Of a stretch of DNA of 64,000 bases, positions 36,476-45,197 are shown one piece after another. Origin of the DNA: Edaphobacter sp. (GTDB taxonomy: Bacteria; Acidobacteriota; Terriglobia; Terriglobales; Acidobacteriaceae). Below the pieces are notes generated by a model. It ran no database searches. It was not told the origin of the DNA and saw nothing but the letters and a program-made list of their open reading frames with translations. Numbering within the stretch: position 1 is the stretch's first letter; each line of letters opens with the position of its first letter. The position numbers and the translations under genes are program-made. The stretch is from NCBI RefSeq assembly GCF_028283685.1, contig NZ_JAPWKF010000001.1, positions 744,001-808,000 on the forward strand, read 5' to 3'.

Positions 36476-37000
36476 ATGACCATCAACGCCCGCTTCCTGT
36501 CCTTCTCCGTCTTTCTCTTCCTGGCAATTGTTTTGGCTCGAGGCACGGTAGCCCATGCTCAGACCACCTATTGCGCCTCCGACGACGGCAGACGCCATTC
36601 CTGCGGCATGAATACCCGTGGCGGCGTACAGATGACCAGACAACGCAGTGGTTCCGCCTGCATCCAGGGACGGACCTGGGGCTATGACAACCGTAGCGTC
36701 TGGGTCGACCAAGGCTGCCGCGCGGAGTTTATCTCCGGCAGAGGAAACGGTTACGGCCCGGGTAATGGTCCTGGCAATGGCTCAGGTAATGGCTGGGCTG
36801 GAGGCGGTGGTGGTGGCCAGACCCTCTACTGCGCCTCAGACGACGGCAAGCGAAACTACTGCAGCGTCAACTCTCGCAACGGCGTCCGCATGGTGCGCCA
36901 GCGCAGTGGCTCCGCTTGTATCGAGGGACGGACCTGGGGCTATGACAGACGCGGTGTCTGGGTGGACAACGGTTGCCGGGCCGACTTCGTAACGCGCTAA
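36476..37000 (+). CDS. secreted DUF3011 protein with duplicated domain
   Basis: 174 residues. Signal peptide cleaved near VAHAQ, then two DUF3011 copies (about residues 29-80 and 114-172) joined by a Gly/Asn-rich linker. Each copy has YCASDDG, RQRSGSACI, GRTWGYD and VWVD.GCRA, with four cysteines likely forming disulfides. The copies are also very close at DNA level, including an identical 22-base stretch, so the duplication is recent. GAGG is 5 bases before ATG 36476. Extracytoplasmic; function unknown. Confidence 0.85.
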   Translation: MTINARFLSFSVFLFLAIVLARGTVAHAQTTYCASDDGRRHSCGMNTRGGVQMTRQRSGSACIQGRTWGYDNRSVWVDQGCRAEFISGRGNGYGPGNGPGNGSGNGWAGGGGGGQTLYCASDDGKRNYCSVNSRNGVRMVRQRSGSACIEGRTWGYDRRGVWVDNGCRADFVTR

Positions 37001-37022
37001 TCATCGCATCTCCTATGGCTAT

Positions 37023-37053
37023 GGCCGCGCTCTCCCTCGGAGCGCGGCCTTTT
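37023..37053 (+). terminator. terminator after the DUF3011 gene
   Basis: Stem GGCCGCGCTC/GAGCGCGGCC, 7-base loop, followed by TTTT. Lies 22 bp after the stop codon. Confidence 0.85.
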
Positions 37054-37153
37054 CGTGTCCGCAGAGGCACAACAGACGGAAAGCCCCTGCACACAATCCT
37101 TTACCGTGTAGAAGAGTCGCTATACTTTCTCTAGCGCACTTCAGCGGAAGCTC

Positions 37154-38104
37154 ATGAACTTTACCCGACGTCGCGGAGCCATCGCCTTCTTCATCACGCT
37201 CGGCGCCTTGCTGGTCGGCGTCGCCGTCACGCTCAATATCGGCTGGATCGTCCTCAATGAGCGCAAGGTTGCCCTTGCTGTCCTGGGCGTCATCCTCTTC
37301 GCATTGCTGATCGCCGGCCTCGTCCTGAACACCGTCTTTCTCGTCCGCGAGGTTCGCCGCAACGAACGCCAGGACTCCTTTCTCAACGCCGTCACCCACG
37401 AGCTGAAGACCCCGATCGCCAGCATTCGCCTCTACCTCGAGACCCTCCAGCGCCGTCCGCTCGAAGAGGACCAGCGCCAGCAGTTTTACGCCAGCATGCT
37501 GGCCGACTCCGACCGGCTGCTTGCTACCGTCGAACAGGTCCTGAAAGCCGGCCAGCTGGGCCAGCGCGACCGGCAGCAGAATCGCACCATCGTCGAAATG
37601 CAGCCGCTCGTCGAAGAGTGCATCGCCGTCGCCCTGCAGCGGCACCATCTCCCGCCTGATGCCATCCTCCTCGAACCCATACCTGGGGACGTCCGGCTCA
37701 ATGTGCGCGGCATCGCGGAAGACCTCCGCACCGCGATCCTCAACCTGCTCGACAACGCCGTGAAGTACTCCCCTGACGGCGTCGATGTCCACTGCACTCT
37801 CTCCATCACCAACTACACCAACGTTACCCTCCGCATCACCGACACCGGCGTCGGCCTGCCCGTCGATCAGCTGAAGCGCATCTTCCGGCGCTTCTACCGT
37901 GTCCCCGGCCGCAGCATGTCACGCATCAAGGGCACCGGCCTCGGGCTCTTTCTGGTCCGCAACATCGCCCGCCAGCACGGCGGCGATGTTCTCGCCTCCA
38001 GCCCGGGGCTGAACGAGGGCACCACCGTCACCCTGACGCTGCCGCTCGCCGGATCGCGACAACAGCTCACAGCGAAGAAGCCATCCCGGAGGGTGCATGA
38101 GTGA
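37154..38104 (+). CDS. membrane sensor histidine kinase
   Basis: 316 residues: two membrane helices (about residues 10-33 and 39-64) with almost no periplasmic loop, then H-box NAVTHELKTPIASI with phospho-accepting His82, N-box LLDNAVKYSPDG, and ATPase boxes ITDTGVGLP and GTGLGLFLVRNIA. The short loop implies sensing within the membrane or from the cytoplasm. Its end overlaps the response regulator by 8 bases, so the two form one system. Signal unknown. Confidence 0.92.
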   Translation: MNFTRRRGAIAFFITLGALLVGVAVTLNIGWIVLNERKVALAVLGVILFALLIAGLVLNTVFLVREVRRNERQDSFLNAVTHELKTPIASIRLYLETLQRRPLEEDQRQQFYASMLADSDRLLATVEQVLKAGQLGQRDRQQNRTIVEMQPLVEECIAVALQRHHLPPDAILLEPIPGDVRLNVRGIAEDLRTAILNLLDNAVKYSPDGVDVHCTLSITNYTNVTLRITDTGVGLPVDQLKRIFRRFYRVPGRSMSRIKGTGLGLFLVRNIARQHGGDVLASSPGLNEGTTVTLTLPLAGSRQQLTAKKPSRRVHE

Positions 38105-38837
38105 AATGCCTCTGATCGCCGTCATCGAAGACGAAGAACACCTCGCCCAGGGCCTGCTGTTCAACCTGCAGGCGGAGGGCTACCGCACCCACCACGAGGC
38201 CGACGGCGATACCGCCCTCGAATATCTCCTCAAAACCAACGACCGGGTCGACGTCGTCGTACTCGACGGCATGCTCCCCGGCACCGACGGCTTCAACATC
38301 GTCCGCGCCATGCGCAAGGCGGAGCAATACACCCCCGTTCTCATGCTCACCGCGCGCTCGCGTCCCGAAGAAGTCCTCGAAGGTCTCGACGCCGGTGCCG
38401 ACGACTACCTGCCCAAGCCCTTCGATCTGGGCATCCTGCTGGCACGCATCAAGTCCTTGCTGCGCCGCACCGCCTGGCATCGCAACGCCGCGCCGCCTGG
38501 CAGCGAGCTGGAGGTGCCCTCCGCCCAGCCCGTCGAATACTCCTTCAACCACCGCACCATCCGCTTCGATCTGCTGGAGCTCGTCGCTCCCAATCGCACC
38601 ACCCAGCTCACCGTGATGGAGGCCGATCTCCTGCGCTATCTCACCGAACGCGAAGGTCAGGTCGTCTCTCGCAAAGAGATCCTCGATCAGGTCTGGCGTG
38701 TGCACGAGGACACCGACACCCGCGCCATCGACAACTTCATCGTCCGACTCCGCCGATATATCGAGGATGATCCCGCCAACCCGCAGCACCTCGTCACCGT
38801 GCGCGGCATAGGCTACCGCTTCCTCGCTAATCCGTAG
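38097..38837 (+). CDS. OmpR-family response regulator
   Basis: 246 residues. Receiver domain with acidic pocket Glu11/Asp12, phosphorylation site Asp57 in VVLDGMLPG, Thr in MLTAR and Lys in YLPKPFD; C-terminal winged helix with LTVMEADLLRYLTEREG, DNFIVRLRRYIEDD and VRGIGYRFL. GGAGG is 4 bases before the ATG. Partner of the overlapping kinase. Its targets cannot be read from the window. Confidence 0.93.
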   Translation: MSEMPLIAVIEDEEHLAQGLLFNLQAEGYRTHHEADGDTALEYLLKTNDRVDVVVLDGMLPGTDGFNIVRAMRKAEQYTPVLMLTARSRPEEVLEGLDAGADDYLPKPFDLGILLARIKSLLRRTAWHRNAAPPGSELEVPSAQPVEYSFNHRTIRFDLLELVAPNRTTQLTVMEADLLRYLTEREGQVVSRKEILDQVWRVHEDTDTRAIDNFIVRLRRYIEDDPANPQHLVTVRGIGYRFLANP

Positions 38838-38882
38838 ACCCTGGCAATAAAATGGCGCCCTTCGTCACAAACTCCAAGACTC

Positions 38883-38933
38883 CTATTGCCATGCCATAGA
38901 TATGATGGCAATCTCGTATTGTCATCCAATAGG
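38883..38933. promoter_or_regulatory. dyad-rich region upstream of padR
   Basis: Two interleaved inverted repeats: ATTGCCAT (38885-38892) with ATGGCAAT (38905-38912), and CCTATTG (38883-38889) with CAATAGG (38927-38933). They lie in the 60 bp before the PadR gene, where PadR autorepression would act. Confidence 0.5.
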
Positions 38934-38941
38934 AGATTGCC

Positions 38942-39286
38942 ATGGGCGATAAGACTGATGTCTGGCAGGGCACCCTGGCCCTGATGATTCTCAAGACCCT
39001 TGAAGCCATGGGGTCGCTGCACGGATACGGCATCGCGCGGCGTATCGAACAGACCAGCGGCGACCTGATCGCCCTCAACTATGGCACCCTCTATCCTGCC
39101 CTGCTTCGTCTGGAGCAGGAAGGATCCATCGCAGCAGAGTGGGGTATCTCCGACAACAACCGCCGCGCCAAGTTTTATACGCTCACCCGCGTCGGCCGCC
39201 GTCAGATTCAGCACGAGACCCGCAGCTGGGAGCAGACCACCGCCATCCTCGCCCGCTTCCTGAATCCCACAGAGGAGGCGTCATGA
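38942..39286 (+). CDS. PadR family transcriptional regulator
   Basis: 114 residues. PadR winged helix: WQGTLALMILKTLEAMGSLHGYGIARRI in two parts, NYGTLYPALLRLEQEGSI (recognition helix and wing), then FYTLTRVGRRQI. AGGAG lies 6 bases before the ATG. Its stop overlaps the start of a large permease gene, the usual acidobacterial PadR-permease pair, so it most likely regulates that operon through the dyads upstream. Confidence 0.9.
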   Translation: MGDKTDVWQGTLALMILKTLEAMGSLHGYGIARRIEQTSGDLIALNYGTLYPALLRLEQEGSIAAEWGISDNNRRAKFYTLTRVGRRQIQHETRSWEQTTAILARFLNPTEEAS

Positions 39287-41931
39287 GACATCTGCGCGCA
39301 TGGCTGCGACGCATCGCGGGCATCATTCCCCGACAGCGACAGGAACAGGACTTCTCCGATGAGCTCGCCAGTCATCTGCAAATGCACGTCGACGATAACC
39401 TGCGCTCCGGCATGACGCCTGAGCAGGCGCGACGCGAAGCTCACCTCAAACTCGGAGGCCTGGAGCATACCCGGCAAGCTCACCGCGAACGCCGCACGAT
39501 TCCCTTCGCCGAGACGCTGCTGCAGGACATACGCTTCGCCCTGCGTCAGCTTCGCCGCAGTCCCGGCTTCACCATCACCGCAATCCTGATGCTCGCCCTC
39601 GGCATCGGGGCCTGCGTCGCCATCTTCGCCTTCGTCGACTCGGCCCTGCTCAAGCCGCTGCCCTACGCCGATCCCAATAGCCTCGTAGACGTCGCTGAGC
39701 GCGGCGCCATGCTTCCACGCTCTAACCTCTCTTACCTTGACTACGAGGACTGGAAACGCCTCAACACCGTGTTTTCTTCCCTCGATGCGTACTCGGGCTC
39801 CGGTTTTCTCTATCGAACCTCGTCCGGCGTGGAACCGGTCTTCGCAACGCGCGTCACCGCAGGCTTCTTCCGCACCCTGGGTGTGCGTCCCATTCTTGGT
39901 CGTGACTTCTACGCCGGTGAAGACGAAACCAACGCCGCTCCCACCGTATTGCTCGCTTACAGCACCTGGATGAATCGTTTCGGGGGCCGGGCCGGCGTGG
40001 TCGGGCAGACCATCTCGCTCGACAATACGCCGACCACCATCATTGGCGTACTCCCCAAGGACTTTCACTTCGCCCCTCGCGGCGGCGCTGAGTTCTGGGC
40101 GACAACACACGCGCGCACGCCATGCGAGAAGCGCCGCAGCTGCCACAATCTCTTCGGCGTAGGCCGCCTCAAAGACGGCGTCAGCATCAAGACCGCATTC
40201 GCTGAGATGGCCACCATCGCTAAGCAGCTTGAGGTCCAGTATCCCGGCTCCAACCAGGATCAGGGTGCCGCGCTGGCTCCACTCTCCGAACTCATCATCC
40301 GCGACATCCGGCCAATTCTTCTTGTCCTGCTTTGCGGCTCGGCACTGCTCATGATGATTGCCTGCCTCAATGTGGCCAGTCTCCTGCTGGTTCGCTCAGA
40401 AGGCCGCCGCCATGAGTTCGCCGTGCGTGGCGCTCTTGGCGCGACACCGCGAAGGCTCATCCGTCAATTCGCCACCGAAGCCGCATTGCTCGTGACCTGC
40501 GGTGCCATGTTCGGCCTGAGCGCAGCCTATGGCTGCATGCAGGCGATGCTGCACCTCATCCCGGCGAGACGCATCGCCAACATGCCCTATCTGCAATCGA
40601 TGGGAATCACGCCCCACGTCCTCGCGTTTGCGGCAGCCATCACGCTTCTCGCCATGGCCATCTTCTCCATCGCGCCCGTCCTTCGCCTTCCGATCACCGG
40701 TCTTCGCGAAGCATTAAATGATGGCGCACGAGGATCGGCCGGCACCGTGTGGCGGCGCTTCGGTTCCAGCCTCGTGGTCCTCGAACTCACCATCGCCGTC
40801 ATCCTGCTCGTAGCCGCCGGCCTCCTGGGCAAGAGCTTCTATCGCCTTCTCCATGTCGACCTCTCCTTCGAACCGTCGAAGCTCTCCACCCTCTACATCT
40901 CGATCCCATCCTCCACTTATAAAAAAGACGAGGATGTCATCATCGTCACCCGCAAAATCCTCGATCGCGTCTCCGCACTGCCAGGAGTGACATCGGTTGC
41001 CGTCACAAGCGTTTTGCCCACCAGCGGCAACGGAAACACCGATTGGATTCGTGTCATCGGGCATCCCTTTCACGGCGAGCACAACGAAGTCAACGAACGC
41101 GATGTCAGCGTCGACTACTTCAAGACCATCAAGGCGTCACTCGTGCGAGGCCGTATCTTCAACGAGCAGGAGGATCGCACCCGTCCTCGCGTTGCCATCA
41201 TCAACAAAGCCTTCGCCGACAAATACTTTCCCGGCGAAGACCCCATCGGAAAGAAGTACGGCAACGGCGATCTTGGTCCCGACTCCATCAAGGAGGTCAT
41301 AGGAATCGTCGACAACATCCGCGAGAGCGGACTCGATGAAGAGGTCTGGCCCGCTGAGTACAAACCCTACAACCAGGACTCGGACACCTTCTTTGCTCTT
41401 ATTGTGCGCACCTCCGGCGACGAAAAATCCCTACTTCCTGCGCTCAACACCGCAGTCCATCAGGTCGATCCCGGGATTGGGACAACCGACCCGCAGAGCA
41501 TGGAACAGCGCATCGGCAACTCCCAGACTGCCTACCTGCATCGCTCATCGGCATGGCTCGTCGGAGCCTTCGCAACCTTCGCCCTGCTACTCAGCGTCAT
41601 CGGCCTCTACGGCGTCGTTGCCTACTCGGTCAGCCAGCGCACCCGCGAGATCGGCGTCCGCATGGCCCTTGGTGCCGCACGCAGCTCCGTCTACCAGCTG
41701 ATCCTCAAGGAAGCCGGACGGCTTACCATCACCGGCATCCTCGGCGGGGTCATCTGCTCCGTCGCATCGGCCTCGCTGATCAAGAAGCTGCTCTTCGGCA
41801 CCCGCTCCTGGGATCCGGCTACCCTCGCCGCCGTCGTCTTCGTGCTCTCCCTGGCTGCTCTGCTGGCAAGCTATCTTCCAGCGCGCCGTGCCGCCTCCAT
41901 CAACCCCATCGAAGCCCTCCGCACCGAATAA
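39283..41931 (+). CDS. acidobacterial duplicated orphan permease (ADOP, MacB/FtsX-type)
   Basis: 882 residues. N-terminal cytoplasmic PadR-linked region (DFSDELASHLQMHVDDNLR), then two FtsX/MacB_PCD permease halves: the first from LLQDIRFALRQLRRSPGFT and the second from SSLVVLELTIAVILLVAAGLL, each with periplasmic domain and FtsX helices; it ends REIGVRMALGAARSSV ... ARRAASINPIEALRTE. ATG 39283 has GAGGAGG upstream and overlaps the PadR stop. These permeases lack an adjacent ATPase gene, as here. Role unknown, probably mechanotransmission or efflux. Confidence 0.93.
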   Translation: MRHLRAWLRRIAGIIPRQRQEQDFSDELASHLQMHVDDNLRSGMTPEQARREAHLKLGGLEHTRQAHRERRTIPFAETLLQDIRFALRQLRRSPGFTITAILMLALGIGACVAIFAFVDSALLKPLPYADPNSLVDVAERGAMLPRSNLSYLDYEDWKRLNTVFSSLDAYSGSGFLYRTSSGVEPVFATRVTAGFFRTLGVRPILGRDFYAGEDETNAAPTVLLAYSTWMNRFGGRAGVVGQTISLDNTPTTIIGVLPKDFHFAPRGGAEFWATTHARTPCEKRRSCHNLFGVGRLKDGVSIKTAFAEMATIAKQLEVQYPGSNQDQGAALAPLSELIIRDIRPILLVLLCGSALLMMIACLNVASLLLVRSEGRRHEFAVRGALGATPRRLIRQFATEAALLVTCGAMFGLSAAYGCMQAMLHLIPARRIANMPYLQSMGITPHVLAFAAAITLLAMAIFSIAPVLRLPITGLREALNDGARGSAGTVWRRFGSSLVVLELTIAVILLVAAGLLGKSFYRLLHVDLSFEPSKLSTLYISIPSSTYKKDEDVIIVTRKILDRVSALPGVTSVAVTSVLPTSGNGNTDWIRVIGHPFHGEHNEVNERDVSVDYFKTIKASLVRGRIFNEQEDRTRPRVAIINKAFADKYFPGEDPIGKKYGNGDLGPDSIKEVIGIVDNIRESGLDEEVWPAEYKPYNQDSDTFFALIVRTSGDEKSLLPALNTAVHQVDPGIGTTDPQSMEQRIGNSQTAYLHRSSAWLVGAFATFALLLSVIGLYGVVAYSVSQRTREIGVRMALGAARSSVYQLILKEAGRLTITGILGGVICSVASASLIKKLLFGTRSWDPATLAAVVFVLSLAALLASYLPARRAASINPIEALRTE

Positions 41932-41994
41932 CGCCGCTTTCGCCCATCCTTCGTGCCTCTGCTTTACACTTAAAGGCAGAGCACGAATCCCCGC

Positions 41995-44367
41995 ATGCGC
42001 ATCATTACACGCTACATCCTTCGCGAAGTTACCTCCCACGCTCTGCTCGGCGGCATTCTCTTCACGTTCGTGCTCTTCATGCGCGACCTCGGGCATATCC
42101 TCGAGCTGGTCGTCCGCAACTCTGCCTCGGTCAGCGATGTGCTGCGCATCCTTCTGTACATGCTGCCCAGCTTCCTGATCGTCACGATTCCCATGGCGGT
42201 CCTGGTTGGCATCCTGCTGGGCTTATCGCGGCTCGCGTCCGACTCCGAGATCACAGCCATGCGAGCCTCGGGCATGGGCGTGCTCGATTTCGTGCGCGTC
42301 GTCTCTATCCTCTCGTTCGCCGCGCTTCTGCTCGGGCTCTTCAACTCTCTGTATCTCGCTCCCAAATCAGCAGACGCCACGCTGAAGCTCGGGCAGGCGC
42401 TCGAAAGCTCGCAGGCCTCCTTCGAGATTCAGCCTCGCGTCTTCTACGAGGACTTCCGCAACTACGTCCTCTATATTCAGGATGTCCGCCCCGCGGCGGG
42501 GGCTTCTCTGTGGCACCATGTCTTTCTCGCCGATCTGACCCAGCCCGCCAACCCCAACATCACCACCGCCGACCAGGCCATCGTCGTCAACGGCGACCAG
42601 CAGACCCTTCGCCTCCATATGCTCAACGGAGGGCGCCACGAGATCTCGCCCAACGATCCCAATCAGTACAACATCTCCACCTTTGTCACTACCGATCTCC
42701 CCATCGAGACCGGCGCGCAGGAAGACCCGCACCTCGGCCGCTCCGACACCCCCATCCTTGCTCTGCCGTTTCGTGAGCTCTGGCGGCGCGCCAACGGCTC
42801 GGATAAAAACATCAGCGGTCCCGCCCAGCGCACCTATCTCATCGAGCTGAACAAGCGCTTCTCCTATCCCTTCGCCTGCCTCGTGCTCATGCTCGTCGGC
42901 GTGCCGCTCGGCATCTCCTCCAAGCGCGGCGGCAAATCGACAGGCTTCGTCCTCACGATCATGCTGGTCTTCATCTACTACTTCATGTCGTCGATCGGCA
43001 TCGCCTTCGCCAAAAACGGCAAGCTGACGCCCTTCCTTGGAGTATGGGGAGCCAACCTGGTCTTTGCCGCGGCCGGTGTTTTACTGCTGATGCAGATGTC
43101 GCGCGGCGGCATCGCCCTCAGCATCGTCTCCTCGGCCGGGGTCACGCTCAACAAGCTCATGACGCGGCTGTTTCGCCGGAATCAGAACACGCCGGACGCC
43201 CGCAGCTACGATATCGCCACCAGGCTGCGCCGCTTCCGCAGCACCTTCCGTCTCCAGTTCCCACTCCTGTTGGACGACTACGTCATGCGCGAGTACGCCA
43301 CCAACTTCGCCATGGTGCTCGTCTCCTTCGCCATGCTATTCCTGATCTTCACCTTCTTTGAGCTCATCGGCGACATCATCCGCAATCGCACCCCGCTGGT
43401 CACCGTCGGCGACTACCTGCTCAACCTGATTCCCTACATCATCTACAACGTCACCCCGCTCTGCTGCCTGGTGGCCGTGCTCGTCACCTTCGGCGCGCTC
43501 AGCCGCTCCTCCGAACTGACCGCCATGAAGGCCACGGGAATCAGCCTCTATCGCATCGTGGCGCCCGTGCTCGTCCTTACCTTGCTGATCGCCGCCGGAC
43601 TCTTCGCCTTCGACGAGCTCTATCTCCCTGCCGCGAATCGCCGCCAGGAGGCGCTGCGCTCCGTCATCAAGAATCGCCCTGCGCAGACCTTTCTGCGCCC
43701 CGATCGCAAGTGGATCTCCGGACAGACCACCTCCGAAGGCGCATCATCCCGTGTCTTCTACTACCAGTTCTTCGATCCCACCAAGAACGTCTTCGCCAAT
43801 CTCAACGTCTTCGAGTTCGATCCCACCGGCTACGTCCTCAAGCGCCGCATCTTTGCCGCATCCGCGCACTGGAACGAACACGTCAATCAGTGGGTCTTCG
43901 AAAACGGCTGGCAGCGCACGTTTCAGGGCGAGACCATCGAGTCCTACACTCCGTTTACCATCACGACCTTTCCCGAGATCCACGAACAGCCCGCTTACTT
44001 CGTAAAAGACGATCGCCCCTCGCAGGAGATGAGCTACAACGAGCTCTCCCGCTACATCGTCGATCTCAAGCAATCCGGATTCGATACCAAACGGCTCAGC
44101 GTCCAGCTCAATCGCAAGCTGGCCTATCCCATGATCACGCTCGTAATGGCCATGCTGGGCATCCCCTTTGCCCTCTCCATGGGCAAACGCGGCTCGCTCG
44201 CTGGCATCGGCACCGCCATCGGATTGGCCATCGCCTACTGGGTCGTCGACGGCATCTTCCAGGCCATGGGCAACATCAATACCCTGCCCGCCGTCCTCGC
44301 CGCCTGGACACCCGACCTCCTCTTTGGAATCGCCGGCACCTACCTGCTTCTTCGCACCCCGACCTAG
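41995..44367 (+). CDS. fused LptF-LptG lipopolysaccharide export permease
   Basis: 790 residues, about twice the usual length. The first half (to about residue 370) has an LptF/LptG fold: YILREVTSHALLGGILFT, a beta-jellyroll part, and LVLMLVGVPLGISSKRGGKS. The second half starts at DDYVMREYATNFAMVLVS and ends LVMAMLGIPFALSMGKRGSL. Each half has six helices and a periplasmic domain. In most bacteria LptF and LptG are separate and, with the LptB ATPase, extract lipopolysaccharide from the inner membrane. Fusion into one chain ensures a 1:1 ratio. Single reading frame, no sign of sequencing error. Confidence 0.9.
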   Translation: MRIITRYILREVTSHALLGGILFTFVLFMRDLGHILELVVRNSASVSDVLRILLYMLPSFLIVTIPMAVLVGILLGLSRLASDSEITAMRASGMGVLDFVRVVSILSFAALLLGLFNSLYLAPKSADATLKLGQALESSQASFEIQPRVFYEDFRNYVLYIQDVRPAAGASLWHHVFLADLTQPANPNITTADQAIVVNGDQQTLRLHMLNGGRHEISPNDPNQYNISTFVTTDLPIETGAQEDPHLGRSDTPILALPFRELWRRANGSDKNISGPAQRTYLIELNKRFSYPFACLVLMLVGVPLGISSKRGGKSTGFVLTIMLVFIYYFMSSIGIAFAKNGKLTPFLGVWGANLVFAAAGVLLLMQMSRGGIALSIVSSAGVTLNKLMTRLFRRNQNTPDARSYDIATRLRRFRSTFRLQFPLLLDDYVMREYATNFAMVLVSFAMLFLIFTFFELIGDIIRNRTPLVTVGDYLLNLIPYIIYNVTPLCCLVAVLVTFGALSRSSELTAMKATGISLYRIVAPVLVLTLLIAAGLFAFDELYLPAANRRQEALRSVIKNRPAQTFLRPDRKWISGQTTSEGASSRVFYYQFFDPTKNVFANLNVFEFDPTGYVLKRRIFAASAHWNEHVNQWVFENGWQRTFQGETIESYTPFTITTFPEIHEQPAYFVKDDRPSQEMSYNELSRYIVDLKQSGFDTKRLSVQLNRKLAYPMITLVMAMLGIPFALSMGKRGSLAGIGTAIGLAIAYWVVDGIFQAMGNINTLPAVLAAWTPDLLFGIAGTYLLLRTPT

Positions 44368-44405
44368 CGCACAAGTAGCCGCGACTGACCTACACTAGAG
44401 CGACG

Positions 44406-45101
44406 ATGACACGCCACCTCTCTATGACTCTGGCTCTGATCGCTGCCACCGCAGCGGCCCAGACCACGACGACGACTCCTTCCACTACGCACAAGACCAC
44501 CACCACGCATCACACAACATCGACTGCGGCCAAAGCAGCCGCGGCAAAGAAGGCAGCAGCAACTGCGCCGGAGCTCAACCCCGCAGACAATCCTCCCAAC
44601 GTCCCCAAGGTGGAGGGCACCCCCAAGCCCCTTTATTCGCTGCGTTACATCGATATCGAAGTCGGCACCGGCCCGCTCGCCGAGACCCGCAAGTTCTACA
44701 CCGTGCACTACACCGGATGGCTCACCGACGGCACCAAGTTCGACTCCTCGCACGACCATGACGGCGGCGAACCCATCGTCTTCCCCTACGGCGGCCACCG
44801 CGTCATCCCCGGATGGGACACCGGCTTCGAAGGCATGCACATCGGCGGCAAACGCCGTCTCTTCGTCCCCTATCAGCTGGCATACGGCGAAAGCGGACGT
44901 CCCCCTGTCATTCCGCCAAAGGCCGACCTGATCTTCGACGTCGAACTGGTATCCCAGTCGGACGCGCCACCAGAGCCCGCGCCCGCACCCCAGCCGGCAA
45001 CGAAACCGGCCGAGCCAGCGACACCTCCCACACCTCCTACACCCAGCGGAACACCCCAGCCGCAAGCACCTTCAACCACCGCAACGCCGCCAACCCGCTA
45101 G
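44406..45101 (+). CDS. exported FKBP-type peptidyl-prolyl isomerase
   Basis: 231 residues: a signal peptide cleaved near AAAQ, a Thr/His/Ala-rich linker, one FKBP domain (about residues 75-180: YTVHYTGWLTDGTKFDSS, VIPGWDTGFEGM, LAYGESGRPPVIPPKADLIFDVEL) and a Pro/Thr-rich tail. The aromatic residues of the FKBP pocket are present. Helps fold periplasmic or outer-membrane proteins. Starts 38 bp after the LptFG gene and may share its transcript; a strong hairpin follows. Confidence 0.9.
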   Translation: MTRHLSMTLALIAATAAAQTTTTTPSTTHKTTTTHHTTSTAAKAAAAKKAAATAPELNPADNPPNVPKVEGTPKPLYSLRYIDIEVGTGPLAETRKFYTVHYTGWLTDGTKFDSSHDHDGGEPIVFPYGGHRVIPGWDTGFEGMHIGGKRRLFVPYQLAYGESGRPPVIPPKADLIFDVELVSQSDAPPEPAPAPQPATKPAEPATPPTPPTPSGTPQPQAPSTTATPPTR

Positions 45102-45123
45102 GTTTCCGCGATTCCCGTCTTTC

Positions 45124-45160
45124 CATACGGGCCAGACAGTATCTCCGTCTGGCCCGTATG
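45124..45160 (+). terminator. hairpin after the FKBP gene
   Basis: Perfect 14-bp stem CATACGGGCCAGAC/GTCTGGCCCGTATG with a 9-base loop, 22 bp after the stop. No U-tract of note, so termination is probable but may be partial. Confidence 0.6.
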
Positions 45161-45197
45161 CATTTCCAGCAAGTCAGCAATTCAATAAACTGGTTCT

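Noticed and set aside
41553-42776. Long plus-strand frame spanning the ADOP/LptFG junction
   Set aside because: It crosses two well-supported genes in another frame and is made of Arg/Pro/Ser/His-rich shadow sequence.
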